Origin: Clostridiaceae bacterium M8S5
GTDB taxonomy: Bacteria; Bacillota; Clostridia; Tissierellales; MCWD3
Assembly (NCBI GenBank): GCA_029227815.1
Contig: CP118523.1
Coordinates: forward strand, 1,984,001 to 2,048,000
Reading direction: 5' to 3'
DNA length: 64,000 bases
Shown: positions 8,606 to 18,127 of the stretch, piece after piece
How the letters are laid out: each line of letters opens with the position of its first letter
Position numbering within the stretch: the first letter of the stretch is position 1
Made by a program: the position numbers and the translations under genes
Notes under the pieces: model-generated
The model's input: only the letters and a program-made list of their open reading frames with translations
What the model was told of the DNA's origin: nothing
Database searches by the model: none

Positions 8606-10309
8606 TCACTCCCAAAATAAATCTATGTTTAATTTAATACCGAAAAATTTCTCTATTACTCCTTCAATATTGAAGATGTGGTATCTATTACTACTATCCG
8701 TATAATTGATTCCTCCTTTCACATAGACACCTGCACCTTTAGCAAGTGCATATGCCCTTACTTTAAGCCCTAATTTTCCAATTTTTATCTGAGGAATTAA
8801 GCCACCTTCATAACATGTACCATATCCACCAATTGCACCTTCTAATCCTGCGTTATTTACTTCTACACCTAGTCCACCCTCTCCATTCATATAAGAGTTA
8901 TCAAAAGTTAGGCTTGTTTGAATCCAATCACCAAAGAATTTGCCGTTGAATATTCTTAGAGATGATTGTTGTCCTGCTACAATTATATTTCCACCTATGT
9001 CATACTTATCAGCTACTATCCTACCAACATTCATTGTCAAAAATTCATCGTTGTTATTAGGGTCATTGTCTGTGCCTATTCCTAAAATTTTAATCTTTTT
9101 ACTATGGTCTGACCAAAAAGGTTTCTCTTTTTCTTCAAGTGTTTTATTATTTTCTTCCAACTCCCTCTCAGCCTTATAAGCACCTCTACGAACGAATAGT
9201 TCTTCTTTTTCTTTTATCTCTCTTCTAAGGTTTTGCTCATTTCGTAATGTAGTTTCTAACTCTATATCGACATCTACCTTAGGTCCATCACCAACAGCAT
9301 CACTATCCTTCTTACTACCACCAGTATTAGTACTAGCATTGACCTCAAGCTTACCTCGTAGTTTTATTAGCTTACCATAAGTTTGTGTCCCTACTTTACC
9401 ATCTACTTTAAGGTTGTAGTCTTTTTGGAACTGCTCCACTACTTTTTTAGTCTGTTTTCCAAAGCTTCCATCTACATCTATATCATACCCTAGGTTCTTT
9501 AACCTTGCTTGTACCTCTCTTACTCCTGCCCCTTTGCTTCCATACTTTAGTGCTTTCTTTTTAAGATTCATTACGTAATCTTCCTCTAAGTCCACTTTTA
9601 CGTGACCTGTTGGGTCTGTGTAGATTAGTGGGTTGTTGCTTACGTATGTGTATAGGTTAAGGCTTAGTGGATCTTTTATATCTCCCCTATATGTGTCTTC
9701 TGATGTAAACCTTGCTATATCAGAGTCATAGTACCTAGCGTTTAGGTAGTATAGGTCTGTTTCTTCATCGTATACATATCCTGCATATCTATATGGGTTA
9801 TGTGTATTACCTGTTTTTTCTTCATGGTTTCCAAACTCATCAAAGTAGTACGTATCTGTTATGTCCTCAGATTGGTTTATCAGTGATGTCACGTCACCAT
9901 GACCGTTGTATAGATAGTTTACTATATCATCTTCTATAGTTCTTTGAATTAGCCTTATGCCGTATACATTTTTTGATAGCTTGTTTCCATTTTCATCTGT
10001 TTCTAGTATTACTTTACTTCCTTCATATAGATATCTTCTTTTATTTCCATCTACTTCTTTTTCTACTCTTTTTCCTTCAAAGTTGTATTTGAAGTTTGAT
10101 ATCTTACCTTTGTACTCTGTTTTTATATTTCTGTTTAACTTATCATACTCATGTACTTTTGAGTCATCTGCTATGGTTTCTTTTATCATATTACCATTGT
10201 TATCGTAGTATTTTGTCAAGAGGGGGAAATAACTTTTTTTAACATGTGCTCTTAGCCCAGTAATATCAACGATATCTCTAGTTTTTGACTTGTGGTCTAT
10301 GAAGCACAA
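8606..10309 (-). CDS. Orphan RHS C-terminal end with alternative tip
   Basis: The open frame has three parts. About 34 residues come from the end of the inserted mobile element (TTG start). About 349 residues are identical or nearly so to the main RHS gene: YD repeats, the YLNARYYDSDIARF core, PTGH, and a peptidoglycan-binding-like domain. Then a unique tip of about 184 residues follows after RRGAYKAEREL, glycine-rich with YGTCYEGG and ending NIDLFWE. There is no N-terminal secretion or Cys domain. The native orphan continues at 27,224-27,306 and has no start there. It may serve as a silent tip donor; the element may accidentally supply a start codon. The tip activity is not recognised. Confidence 0.75.
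   Translation of the reverse strand: MCFIDHKSKTRDIVDITGLRAHVKKSYFPLLTKYYDNNGNMIKETIADDSKVHEYDKLNRNIKTEYKGKISNFKYNFEGKRVEKEVDGNKRRYLYEGSKVILETDENGNKLSKNVYGIRLIQRTIEDDIVNYLYNGHGDVTSLINQSEDITDTYYFDEFGNHEEKTGNTHNPYRYAGYVYDEETDLYYLNARYYDSDIARFTSEDTYRGDIKDPLSLNLYTYVSNNPLIYTDPTGHVKVDLEEDYVMNLKKKALKYGSKGAGVREVQARLKNLGYDIDVDGSFGKQTKKVVEQFQKDYNLKVDGKVGTQTYGKLIKLRGKLEVNASTNTGGSKKDSDAVGDGPKVDVDIELETTLRNEQNLRREIKEKEELFVRRGAYKAERELEENNKTLEEKEKPFWSDHSKKIKILGIGTDNDPNNNDEFLTMNVGRIVADKYDIGGNIIVAGQQSSLRIFNGKFFGDWIQTSLTFDNSYMNGEGGLGVEVNNAGLEGAIGGYGTCYEGGLIPQIKIGKLGLKVRAYALAKGAGVYVKGGINYTDSSNRYHIFNIEGVIEKFFGIKLNIDLFWE
9162..10207 (-). repeat. RHS core duplication, orphan copy
   Basis: 1046 bp that aligns without gaps to 28,511-29,556 of the main RHS gene, with only scattered substitutions (for example GTCCCTAC versus GGCCCTAC near 9388). 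It ends exactly where the tips diverge on one side and at the element junction on the other. A ready substrate for homologous tip exchange. Confidence 0.9.
10203..10207. other. Attachment junction, left
   Basis: TCGTA at the boundary between RHS sequence (TTA TCGTA) and element sequence (GTATTTTGTCAAG). It matches the TCGTA at 27,224-27,228 and the empty target at 29,552-29,556. The crossover dinucleotide of the serine recombinases is presumably inside it. Confidence 0.75.
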
Positions 10310-10360
10310 ATTAAGTCATCCTATTTGCCATTTTTGGGCAAACTCCCTCTTTTATCAAAT

Positions 10361-11362
10361 TTAGGTCAGCTCATTCTCTTCTATAAAGTAATCAAAATCA
10401 TCTTTTTCATGTACTTGTAGTCGGTGTTGATTGTATTTATCGTATTCTTTGATTGCTAATTCTTTTGCTATTTCATGAGATATACTTCCTGCATTTGTTA
10501 ATATCTCACGTTCATTGAATTTTAAAAAGGCATTGAGTTTTTCTTCCCAGTCTTTCATATTCATTGGGTTTCTTCTCTCTGCTTGATCTTCTGCATAATC
10601 TAGGTACATTGTAACTATTCTATTTAATGATTTTAATTCTTTCTCTGTAAGATAGTTCTTTGCTACTGTAACATCAGTCTTTCTAACCTTCTTACCTTTC
10701 CACGTTGTCAGTCCCATATTATCTTTTGTTGCATCTGCTCTTTCTCCTATTAACTCGGCTGCGGTGTGACCATGTATCGCAAAGTGTAATTTATTTTGAA
10801 CTGTTGCGAAGAATATCTTTGCTTGTTGAGATTTTGGATTATAGTCTATTGATAATGCATATATATCGGTAATTTTCTTATAGAATCTTTTCTCAGAGGC
10901 TCTAATATCTCTGATACGTTCTAGTAATTCATCAAAGTAATCATCACCGATATTTTTCATACCTTTTAGTCTTTCATCATCCATTGTAAAACCTTTAACT
11001 AAATACTCGTTTAATCGTTCTGTTGCCCATTTTCTAAACTGAGTACCTCTATTTGAACGAACTCTATAGCCTATTGCTATTATCATTTCAAGATTATAGT
11101 GTTTTGGATTTCTTTTTACCTGTCTAGCACCTTCATTTTGAACTTGTAAGTAATTCTTACAAGTTGCCATTTCTTCAAGTTCTCCTTCTTCATAAATGTT
11201 TTTTATATGAAGTGTGATATTCTGCGGTGTTGTCTGATAAAGCTCTGCTATAGCTTTTTGTGTCATCCAAACTGTTTCATTTTCTAGCCTAACATCAACT
11301 TTAGTTTTTCCGTCTTCCATTTGATAGATTAATATATCTGTTCTATTTTCCAATTGGCTCAC
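10361..11362 (-). CDS. rhuM: RhuM family protein
   Basis: 333 residues with the family hallmarks: an N-terminal regulator-like domain (TVWMTQKAIAELYQTTPQNI), then YNLEMIIAIGYRVRSNRGTQ, then the C-terminal Fic-related segment with KIFFATVQNKLHFAIHGHTA and ERADA. RhuM proteins are widespread on mobile elements and near defence genes; the biochemical role is not established. Its start overlaps the end of the HEPN gene by about 20 bases, so the two are one operon at the left end of the element. Confidence 0.85.
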   Translation of the reverse strand: MSQLENRTDILIYQMEDGKTKVDVRLENETVWMTQKAIAELYQTTPQNITLHIKNIYEEGELEEMATCKNYLQVQNEGARQVKRNPKHYNLEMIIAIGYRVRSNRGTQFRKWATERLNEYLVKGFTMDDERLKGMKNIGDDYFDELLERIRDIRASEKRFYKKITDIYALSIDYNPKSQQAKIFFATVQNKLHFAIHGHTAAELIGERADATKDNMGLTTWKGKKVRKTDVTVAKNYLTEKELKSLNRIVTMYLDYAEDQAERRNPMNMKDWEEKLNAFLKFNEREILTNAGSISHEIAKELAIKEYDKYNQHRLQVHEKDDFDYFIEENELT

Positions 11363-12767
11363 TCCTAAAATCTATAGATTCAACGTTAAAAGGATTGCTA
11401 CCAAATCCTTTTTGGTCTAATATTCCAAAGAAAGTTCCTTTCTTATTTTTAACAAAACTAAAATAATAATTAATTATAGACTTGCTTACTATTTCTCGTA
11501 GATGCTTTATAACATGTTTTATAACCTCTGATTTATCTGTAACATCCTGCAATTCTAAAACATTTTTGATATCTTTTAATTTCCCGTATTTTCCTGAATG
11601 CACCAACTTACTCCTTAAATCATACATAGCTTTGACTTTAATAAATAAGTCTTTACTCTCCTTATCATTATTCCCAAGAAACACAGCAGTGTTTCTAGCT
11701 ACTCTGTACTTTAATTCATTACTATCCCCAGGATGATAAATAATTTCAAGACAAGTTATTAGCAATATAATTCTAACTTGTTGTTCAGGAACAAAGAACG
11801 ATAAATCATAATAATTCATAGCCAATTTCAATTTTTCATCTTTAAATGGATATTCAATTTCGTCAATAAGATTATTAATGTGTAAAACCTCTTTATCTGT
11901 AATTTTATTTAATTTATCTTCTTTATCTTGAATTTCTGATTCTTTAATAATATTTCTACATCCAGCATTCCCAGTATTTATACCTTTATATATCTGAGTG
12001 ATCCAAATACTATTAGTTGTAATTAATCTAATTAATTTAGCAAAATCATAAATTTGATTAATTCTTGGTTTTAACACTAAATCTTGATTTTGCCATATAT
12101 TTCTTTCTCCTTCAATTTCGGATTTCTTATCAGACCATAACATATTAAGAGTAATTGCACTATCCCTTTCACCATTATTAACATAATCTATAAAACAATC
12201 TTGGGGAATATTATGATATATTAGATTATCATCAATATTAAAACCTATCTTAAAAAATCTATAATCATCTTCACTTAAAACTTTAAATTTAAAATCATAG
12301 TTATCAGTTTTCAACTTACAAATTGATTTATCAACGCCCTCTATAATACCAATTAATTCTGCATGGTAAATATTTTCTAGATTAAGTTCATTCTTAAACT
12401 GCTGTATAAACTCTAAAAATTTGTTTTCATTAGATGTATTCTTCATAATACGATAAACTATTAGCCAATGCACCATTAATTGATATGTATTCTTATTATT
12501 TGAATTTAATTCTTTAAACTCAGTTATAAACTCACTTGACTTAGGAATTAATAACTCATTATTTTTCTCATTGTAATATCTTATATTACCAAAAATATTC
12601 TTATTAACTACTTTTATCACAATATCTTCTATTTCATGCTCTTCTAACTTAGAATATTTCATTAAGCTTTCAAAAGGAATGCATATTCTCCCATGTAAAT
12701 AATAAACATCCATTTCTTCTTGGTACTTTTTAGCGATTTTTCTTTTATCAGCTGAATATGAATACAT
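11343..12767 (-). CDS. ApeA-like HEPN-domain protein
   Basis: About 474 residues from the ATG after GGAGGTTATT (a longer frame starts at 12,785). The C-terminal third has the HEPN signature RSKLVH (R-x4-H, around residues 385-390), preceded by VARNTAVFLGNNDKES and followed by SGKYGKL, as in the ApeA-like HEPN family. HEPN proteins are typically ribonucleases in abortive-infection and toxin systems. The N-terminal 300 residues are unrecognised and may be the sensor. Couples to rhuM; probable defence cargo. Confidence 0.7.
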   Translation of the reverse strand: MYSYSADKRKIAKKYQEEMDVYYLHGRICIPFESLMKYSKLEEHEIEDIVIKVVNKNIFGNIRYYNEKNNELLIPKSSEFITEFKELNSNNKNTYQLMVHWLIVYRIMKNTSNENKFLEFIQQFKNELNLENIYHAELIGIIEGVDKSICKLKTDNYDFKFKVLSEDDYRFFKIGFNIDDNLIYHNIPQDCFIDYVNNGERDSAITLNMLWSDKKSEIEGERNIWQNQDLVLKPRINQIYDFAKLIRLITTNSIWITQIYKGINTGNAGCRNIIKESEIQDKEDKLNKITDKEVLHINNLIDEIEYPFKDEKLKLAMNYYDLSFFVPEQQVRIILLITCLEIIYHPGDSNELKYRVARNTAVFLGNNDKESKDLFIKVKAMYDLRSKLVHSGKYGKLKDIKNVLELQDVTDKSEVIKHVIKHLREIVSKSIINYYFSFVKNKKGTFFGILDQKGFGSNPFNVESIDFRSEPIGK

Positions 12768-12830
12768 AATAACCTCCATTATCATTTTTTTATAACTTTT
12801 AATATGTTTATTCCCGTAAGCATAAATAAC

Positions 12831-14336
12831 TTACTGTTGTTTATACTCTATACCATTAAAATTCAACTTTATTTTGATTTTTCCTTCTGTATCAACTATG
12901 ACAGTTGATACTAACTCATTTATTATTTCGTCTGTTATCTGCTCTTTTGTTAATAACTCTTTATATGTATCTCTCTCTTCTATTGTTTTGTTATCTCCTA
13001 GTGAAAGCTTGTCCTCTAAGCTGTTAATCTGTTCACTTAACTCTTGTTTTAACTCCTTTATCTCACTTGCATCTAGCATATATTCTTCTTTTGATATACT
13101 TTCTAGGATGTATTGTTCATATAGCTTATTACTTTTATCTTTTACTTTGTCTAACTGTGCTGTCACATGGTCTAGTTCTTTCTGTATGTTCTTTTCAATA
13201 TCTATTATACATTGAGCCTGTTTTATGATTATTTCTTGTATTGCTGTCTTTAATGCATCAACATATATTTGCCCTTTATGACATCCCTTATCAGTAGTCA
13301 TTTTACAGGTATAATATTTATTTCTTATATTTTTCATTTTACAACCACAGCATTCGCATATTATTTTGCCACTCAAGAATGTTATTGTTTCAGGTTTCTT
13401 TGTCTTCTTTTTCCTTCTTATCTTGCTCTGAACTGTTTCATATAACTCTTTTGATACAATAGCTTGGTGTCTATTTTCTATCACTATTACTTCTTCTTTT
13501 GGTCTTGTTTTATTCTTTTTACTTCCTATCTCTACTTTCTTTAATTTACCATATATTCTTGCCCCTGTATATACTTGATTTGTTGCTATGTTGTATACCT
13601 TTGTACTTGTCCATTTACTCCCTGTGTTTGTGGTATTCCACTTTCTCTTTACTCCGTTTTTTCTCTTCATCTGCATTGGTGTTAGTTGACCTTCATCATT
13701 TAATATCTTTGCTATTTTACCAGTCTTTTTACCTTCTGCTATATAGTTAAATATCCTATTCACTATCTTGGAGGATTCTTCATCTATTATGAATATGTTG
13801 ACTTCTTTATTAAATATATAGCCATATGGAGCATATGGAGTTTTGTATTCTCCTTTTTCTGCTTTCATTCTCTGTGTTTTCTTTATCTTTGTTGATAAAT
13901 CCCGACTGTATAAGTCATATATTAATGTTTTAAATCCCGAGTCTAAACTTCCTACATGTTCTTTGTTTATACTATCATACGAGTCATTTATACTTATAAA
14001 TCTAATGTTTAGTAATGGAAATACATATTCTAAATAATTTCCTACTTCTATCATATCTCTCCCGAATCTTGATAGGTCTTTTACTATTATGCAGTTAATT
14101 AACCCTTGTTTTACCATGTCTAATAGTTCTGTTATTTGAGGTCGTTCAAAGTTCTTACCTGAGTAACCATCATCACAGAACTCTAGTATATTTATATCTT
14201 TAAACTCTTTCTTGTTTCTTATATACTCATGTATTAACTTTCTTTGATTTGTTATGCTTGATGATTCTGTTTTATTGGTATTCTTAATGTTCTCCTCGCT
14301 TGATATCCGTATATATATTGCTGTGGTATAACTCAT
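12831..14336 (-). CDS. Large serine recombinase, third of a trio
   Basis: 501 residues. The N-terminal resolvase domain has the catalytic serine in YIRISSEE (Ser12) and the KDLSRFGRDMIEVGNYLE helix motif. A recombinase domain follows, then a zinc ribbon (CECCGCKMK…C…C) near residue 325 and a long coiled coil near 400-460. Its ATG overlaps the stop of the previous recombinase by four bases. Acts in site-specific integration and excision of the element. Confidence 0.93.
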   Translation of the reverse strand: MSYTTAIYIRISSEENIKNTNKTESSSITNQRKLIHEYIRNKKEFKDINILEFCDDGYSGKNFERPQITELLDMVKQGLINCIIVKDLSRFGRDMIEVGNYLEYVFPLLNIRFISINDSYDSINKEHVGSLDSGFKTLIYDLYSRDLSTKIKKTQRMKAEKGEYKTPYAPYGYIFNKEVNIFIIDEESSKIVNRIFNYIAEGKKTGKIAKILNDEGQLTPMQMKRKNGVKRKWNTTNTGSKWTSTKVYNIATNQVYTGARIYGKLKKVEIGSKKNKTRPKEEVIVIENRHQAIVSKELYETVQSKIRRKKKTKKPETITFLSGKIICECCGCKMKNIRNKYYTCKMTTDKGCHKGQIYVDALKTAIQEIIIKQAQCIIDIEKNIQKELDHVTAQLDKVKDKSNKLYEQYILESISKEEYMLDASEIKELKQELSEQINSLEDKLSLGDNKTIEERDTYKELLTKEQITDEIINELVSTVIVDTEGKIKIKLNFNGIEYKQQ

Positions 14337-16024
14337 ATGACCACCTCCATATCTTTTATCAATTTGATTGCTTTTTTGTATTCATCTTTAAATCTAAAAT
14401 TTATTTTTATACGTTGATTATTGTATATTACTATGTTCTCTATTAATTCATCTATTATTTTTTTAGTTAGTTTGTTACTCTCTGTTAATTGCTTTATCTT
14501 TCTTATTACTGTATCTTTTGTTGATTTCGCTTTGTGTTGGTATAGTATCTTATCTCTTAGTTTCTGTATCTCTTGTTTAATTACTTCCTCTGTGCTAATA
14601 TATTCTTTTTTCATGCGTGCGTATTCTTCTTTTGATATTTTATTCAGTACATAATTTCCGTATAAGCTATTTTTTTCTTTAGTGTTTTTATCTAATTGGG
14701 TTTGCAAATTCTCTAACTTCATATTAAATGCTGTATATTTGATTTCATATTCTTTGCTTTTCATTATCATATCTAATATCTTCTTTTCTTCTACTAACAC
14801 TTTGATATGCTTCTTTATTGTTTGTAGCATTACTTTATCTAGTTTATGTTCTGTTATACTTAATGTCTTACATTTTATATCACTATACCTATATCTGCTA
14901 CTACATAACAAACGATATGTCACTTTATCGTTTCTTACTGATCTGACTCTTTTAAATTTACTACCACAGCATCCACATAGTATTTTGCCATAATACTTAT
15001 TCTCTGTCTTTTCATACTTACTATTTGCTTTTATTCCTTCTAAGTACTTTTCTCTTGTCTGTCTATTAATCTCTTGTGCTTTTTCAAATGTTTCTCTATT
15101 TATTATAGCTTCGTGAGTGCCCTTTACTCTGATTAATTCATCTTTTTGCTTTCTTATTTGTTCATGTCCTCTATATAATGCTTGTTTTGTATATCCTTGT
15201 ACCATATCCCCTGTATATATTTCTCTGCTTAAAATATTCTTAACACTACTATACTTCCACTCTGTTTGTTTTGGAGGGTTTTTCTTCAATCCTATTTTAT
15301 ATAAATATTGACTTGGTGTTAGTATATTTTGATTATTCAGTTCTTTTGCTATGTCTGAGTAAGTCATTCCCTCACATCTTAATTTATATATTAATACTAC
15401 TACTGGAGCTGTTCTTTCATCTATTATTAATTTACCTTTATTTGTTTCACTTTTTAGATAGCCGTATGCATGGTTTCCTATGAAATAGCCTTCTTCTTGC
15501 TTTTTTCTTATTACTGGTATTATCTTCTTTGATAGGTCTTTTGCATATAGGTCGTTTAGTATATTCTTAAGTGGTATTATGAATCCTGTATCATTTCTTT
15601 CTGCTGTGAGTGTATCAAAGTTCTCTGTCACTGATATAAATCTTATGTCTAGCGTTGGGAATATCTTTTCTATATAGTTCGATGTCTCTATATGGTTTCT
15701 TCCTAATCTTGATAGGTCTTTTACTACTATACAGTCTATTAATCCTGCTTTTACATCTTCTATTAATTCATTGAATACTGGTCTATTGAATGTTATTCCT
15801 GTTTGTCCATTTTCTATATATTCTTTGTATATAATTAGGTCTGGTTGACCTTTGATATAGTTTTCTACTATCTTGGCTTGATTTTCTATTGTATCTGTCT
15901 GATTTGTTCCGTTGTTCTTTTTTGATAATCTGTAGTATACTGCTGTTCTATATTTTTTAAGCTGATCTGTATTAATTTGTGCAACTAGATTATTCCTGTT
16001 CTGATTTCTCGTTTTTCTTGCCAT
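14333..16024 (-). CDS. Large serine recombinase, second of the trio
   Basis: 563 residues with a 25-residue basic extension before the resolvase domain. Catalytic Ser34 lies in YYRLSKKN, followed by KDLSRLGRNHIETSNYIE. It has a recombinase domain, a zinc ribbon (LCGCCGSKFK…CSSRYRYSDIKC) and a C-terminal coiled coil. It overlaps the first recombinase gene by about 35 bases and the third by four. The three proteins are divergent paralogs rather than recent copies. Confidence 0.93.
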   Translation of the reverse strand: MARKTRNQNRNNLVAQINTDQLKKYRTAVYYRLSKKNNGTNQTDTIENQAKIVENYIKGQPDLIIYKEYIENGQTGITFNRPVFNELIEDVKAGLIDCIVVKDLSRLGRNHIETSNYIEKIFPTLDIRFISVTENFDTLTAERNDTGFIIPLKNILNDLYAKDLSKKIIPVIRKKQEEGYFIGNHAYGYLKSETNKGKLIIDERTAPVVVLIYKLRCEGMTYSDIAKELNNQNILTPSQYLYKIGLKKNPPKQTEWKYSSVKNILSREIYTGDMVQGYTKQALYRGHEQIRKQKDELIRVKGTHEAIINRETFEKAQEINRQTREKYLEGIKANSKYEKTENKYYGKILCGCCGSKFKRVRSVRNDKVTYRLLCSSRYRYSDIKCKTLSITEHKLDKVMLQTIKKHIKVLVEEKKILDMIMKSKEYEIKYTAFNMKLENLQTQLDKNTKEKNSLYGNYVLNKISKEEYARMKKEYISTEEVIKQEIQKLRDKILYQHKAKSTKDTVIRKIKQLTESNKLTKKIIDELIENIVIYNNQRIKINFRFKDEYKKAIKLIKDMEVVI

Positions 16025-17684
16025 TTAATATAACCTCCTCTTCTTCAGGAGTTAATTCTATAGCATTGTCATTACTTATGTTATTCATCATTTCTTTATA
16101 TTCATCTGCATGGTTAAATATTATCTTTATTGTTTTATCCTCATATACTTCTATTCTTTTTATCATGAATACAACTATTCCTCTGTCAAGCTCAGTAATA
16201 TTTTTATATTGCTTAAATTCTTCTATCCATTCTGTTTTAAGGGTATTACCTTCTAGCGTTTTTTGTTGCTCTTGTTTTTGTAATTCTAGTTGCTTTTTTA
16301 GCTTTTCTATCTTTGTTGAATATAGCTTCCTCATATATTCGTACTCTTCTTTATCTATCAGCTTTAGTATGTAATTCTCATATAGTGATAGATATATCTT
16401 ATTGCACTTATCTAATTCTTTTGTTTTTGATTTTATCTGTGCTTGAAGCTTTTTTGACTCTTTTTCTTGTAATGATAACTTGTCCATATCGTTTATAAAT
16501 TTATCCATATCTATTACTTCTTGTATTCGTTTGTATATTATATTAAACACTGCTTGCTCTAACGCTATATCACTTATGTTATTCATTGTACATGTATAAT
16601 CATATCTCTCAGGATATTTTTTTGCTGAACATAGGTAGTAGGTATATCTCTTGTTGTGTGAATGTGATGTTTTTCTTGACATTGATTCTTTGCATTTTCC
16701 ACAGTATATTAACCCACTAAATAGATATACTTTATTTTTATATGGTGCTGTCTTTGTGTCTAATTTCATTAGTGATTGAACTAAATCAAATTCATTTTGT
16801 GGTATTATTGCCTCATGATTATTCTCTATTATTGCCCACTCTTCTTTTGGCTTTACTATTATTTTTTTGACTTTATGATTAGGTGTTGTAAATCTTCCTT
16901 GTATTAATACTCCTTTAAATATAGGATTTTTCAGCACACGAATTACTGCTTTCGGTGACCACATTGCTTTTTCATGTGTCCTGAAACCAGTTGAAAAATT
17001 TTGACCTTTTGAAAGTTTATACTCCATTGGTGATAATATCCCTAGTTCATTTAATTTTGCTGATATTGTATATGCACTCATACCTTGTATCTTCCATGCG
17101 AATATGTCTTTTATTATGTCTCTTACGTCTTCGTCTACTACTATCCTATTACGATTTTCTTCACTCTTTTTGTAGCCATATGGTGTGAATGGTGATACAT
17201 ATTCTGCATTTTCTCTTTTTACTTTTAGTGTTGTCCTTGTTTTTATGGATATATCTCTACATACTGAGTCATTTATTAGATTTTTAAATGGTATTATTAG
17301 ATTATCTGAATCTTTGATATACTGGCTATCGTAACCATCATTTACTGCTATGAAACGTACTCCTATTACTGGGAATATCTTTTCTATATACTCGCTTGAT
17401 TTGATATGTTCTCTGCCGAATCTTGATAAGTCTTTGACTATTATACAGTCTACTTTTTTGTCTTTTACTTCTTCCATCATCTCTTTGAATGCTGGACGCT
17501 CAAAGTTTGAGCCCGTGTATCCATCATCTATTTTGGTAGATACTACTACGAACTCGTCTTTACCATTTAGATAACTCTCTATTATCTGCCTTTGGTTTGT
17601 TATGCTTTGGCTCTCTGATTTATCTCCATCATCTTTTGATAGTCTTAGATATATTGCTACTTTCCATTTCTTATCATTCTTCAT
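15990..17684 (-). CDS. Large serine recombinase, first of the trio
   Basis: 564 residues. Catalytic Ser16 in YLRLSKDD, then KDLSRFGREHIKSSEYIE. Recombinase domain to about 300, zinc ribbon (YCGKCKESM…C), coiled coil and a glutamate-rich tail. First of three overlapping genes, with an upstream gap of 140 bp to the 89-residue gene. Trios of this kind occur on clostridial mobile elements; which member does the crossover cannot be told from sequence. Confidence 0.93.
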   Translation of the reverse strand: MKNDKKWKVAIYLRLSKDDGDKSESQSITNQRQIIESYLNGKDEFVVVSTKIDDGYTGSNFERPAFKEMMEEVKDKKVDCIIVKDLSRFGREHIKSSEYIEKIFPVIGVRFIAVNDGYDSQYIKDSDNLIIPFKNLINDSVCRDISIKTRTTLKVKRENAEYVSPFTPYGYKKSEENRNRIVVDEDVRDIIKDIFAWKIQGMSAYTISAKLNELGILSPMEYKLSKGQNFSTGFRTHEKAMWSPKAVIRVLKNPIFKGVLIQGRFTTPNHKVKKIIVKPKEEWAIIENNHEAIIPQNEFDLVQSLMKLDTKTAPYKNKVYLFSGLIYCGKCKESMSRKTSHSHNKRYTYYLCSAKKYPERYDYTCTMNNISDIALEQAVFNIIYKRIQEVIDMDKFINDMDKLSLQEKESKKLQAQIKSKTKELDKCNKIYLSLYENYILKLIDKEEYEYMRKLYSTKIEKLKKQLELQKQEQQKTLEGNTLKTEWIEEFKQYKNITELDRGIVVFMIKRIEVYEDKTIKIIFNHADEYKEMMNNISNDNAIELTPEEEEVILNGKKNEKSEQE

Positions 17685-17824
17685 CTTGGTATCACTCCTA
17701 TGAACTAAAGTTTTTAGTAAAACACTTTAATATATAAGGGGACGCCGATTTGTTATCCAATTTTGATGAAATTATAGCACATTCTATTTATCAGCGTCCA
17801 GTTATCGTTCGATTTATTTTTTGA

Positions 17825-18094
17825 CTATATTGCTTTTATGTATTCTAATAGCATGTCATCTAAATCTTTGGCATTATCTTCATATTCAAGCTGTATTGTT
17901 AGCTTTCCACATTTGAATAGATAAGGATTTTTTATCTGTTTTACAAAGTTTTTCATTCTCTCTTGTTTGGGTAATTTGGTATTGATTTTTACGTCTCTTA
18001 TGTCTACTAGTTCTTCTGTATTTAGTATTGGTATATCTGTATTCTCTTTAATATTTTGTTGTTGTAATTCTATTATTTTTTCTATTGTCATCAT
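17825..18094 (-). CDS. Small protein preceding the recombinase trio (DUF6870-like)
   Basis: 89 residues: a helix rich in Gln/Glu, then VDIRDVKINTKLPKQERM and FVKQIKNPYLFKCGKL, ending in an acidic stretch. The VDI-x-DV … QIKNPY pattern recalls DUF6870 proteins that sit beside serine recombinases on clostridial elements; assignment is from memory of the pattern. Start ATG 18,094 or 18,091, after AAAGGGATG. Perhaps a recombination directionality or accessory factor, but that is speculation. Confidence 0.65.
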   Translation of the reverse strand: MMTIEKIIELQQQNIKENTDIPILNTEELVDIRDVKINTKLPKQERMKNFVKQIKNPYLFKCGKLTIQLEYEDNAKDLDDMLLEYIKAI

Positions 18095-18127
18095 CCCTTT
18101 CTAATTTTTATACTGCTATGCTTAGCG

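Noticed and set aside
12831..17684. Reading the three recombinases as one tandem duplication
   Set aside because: They differ in N-terminal extensions, zinc ribbons and overall sequence; they are old paralogs.
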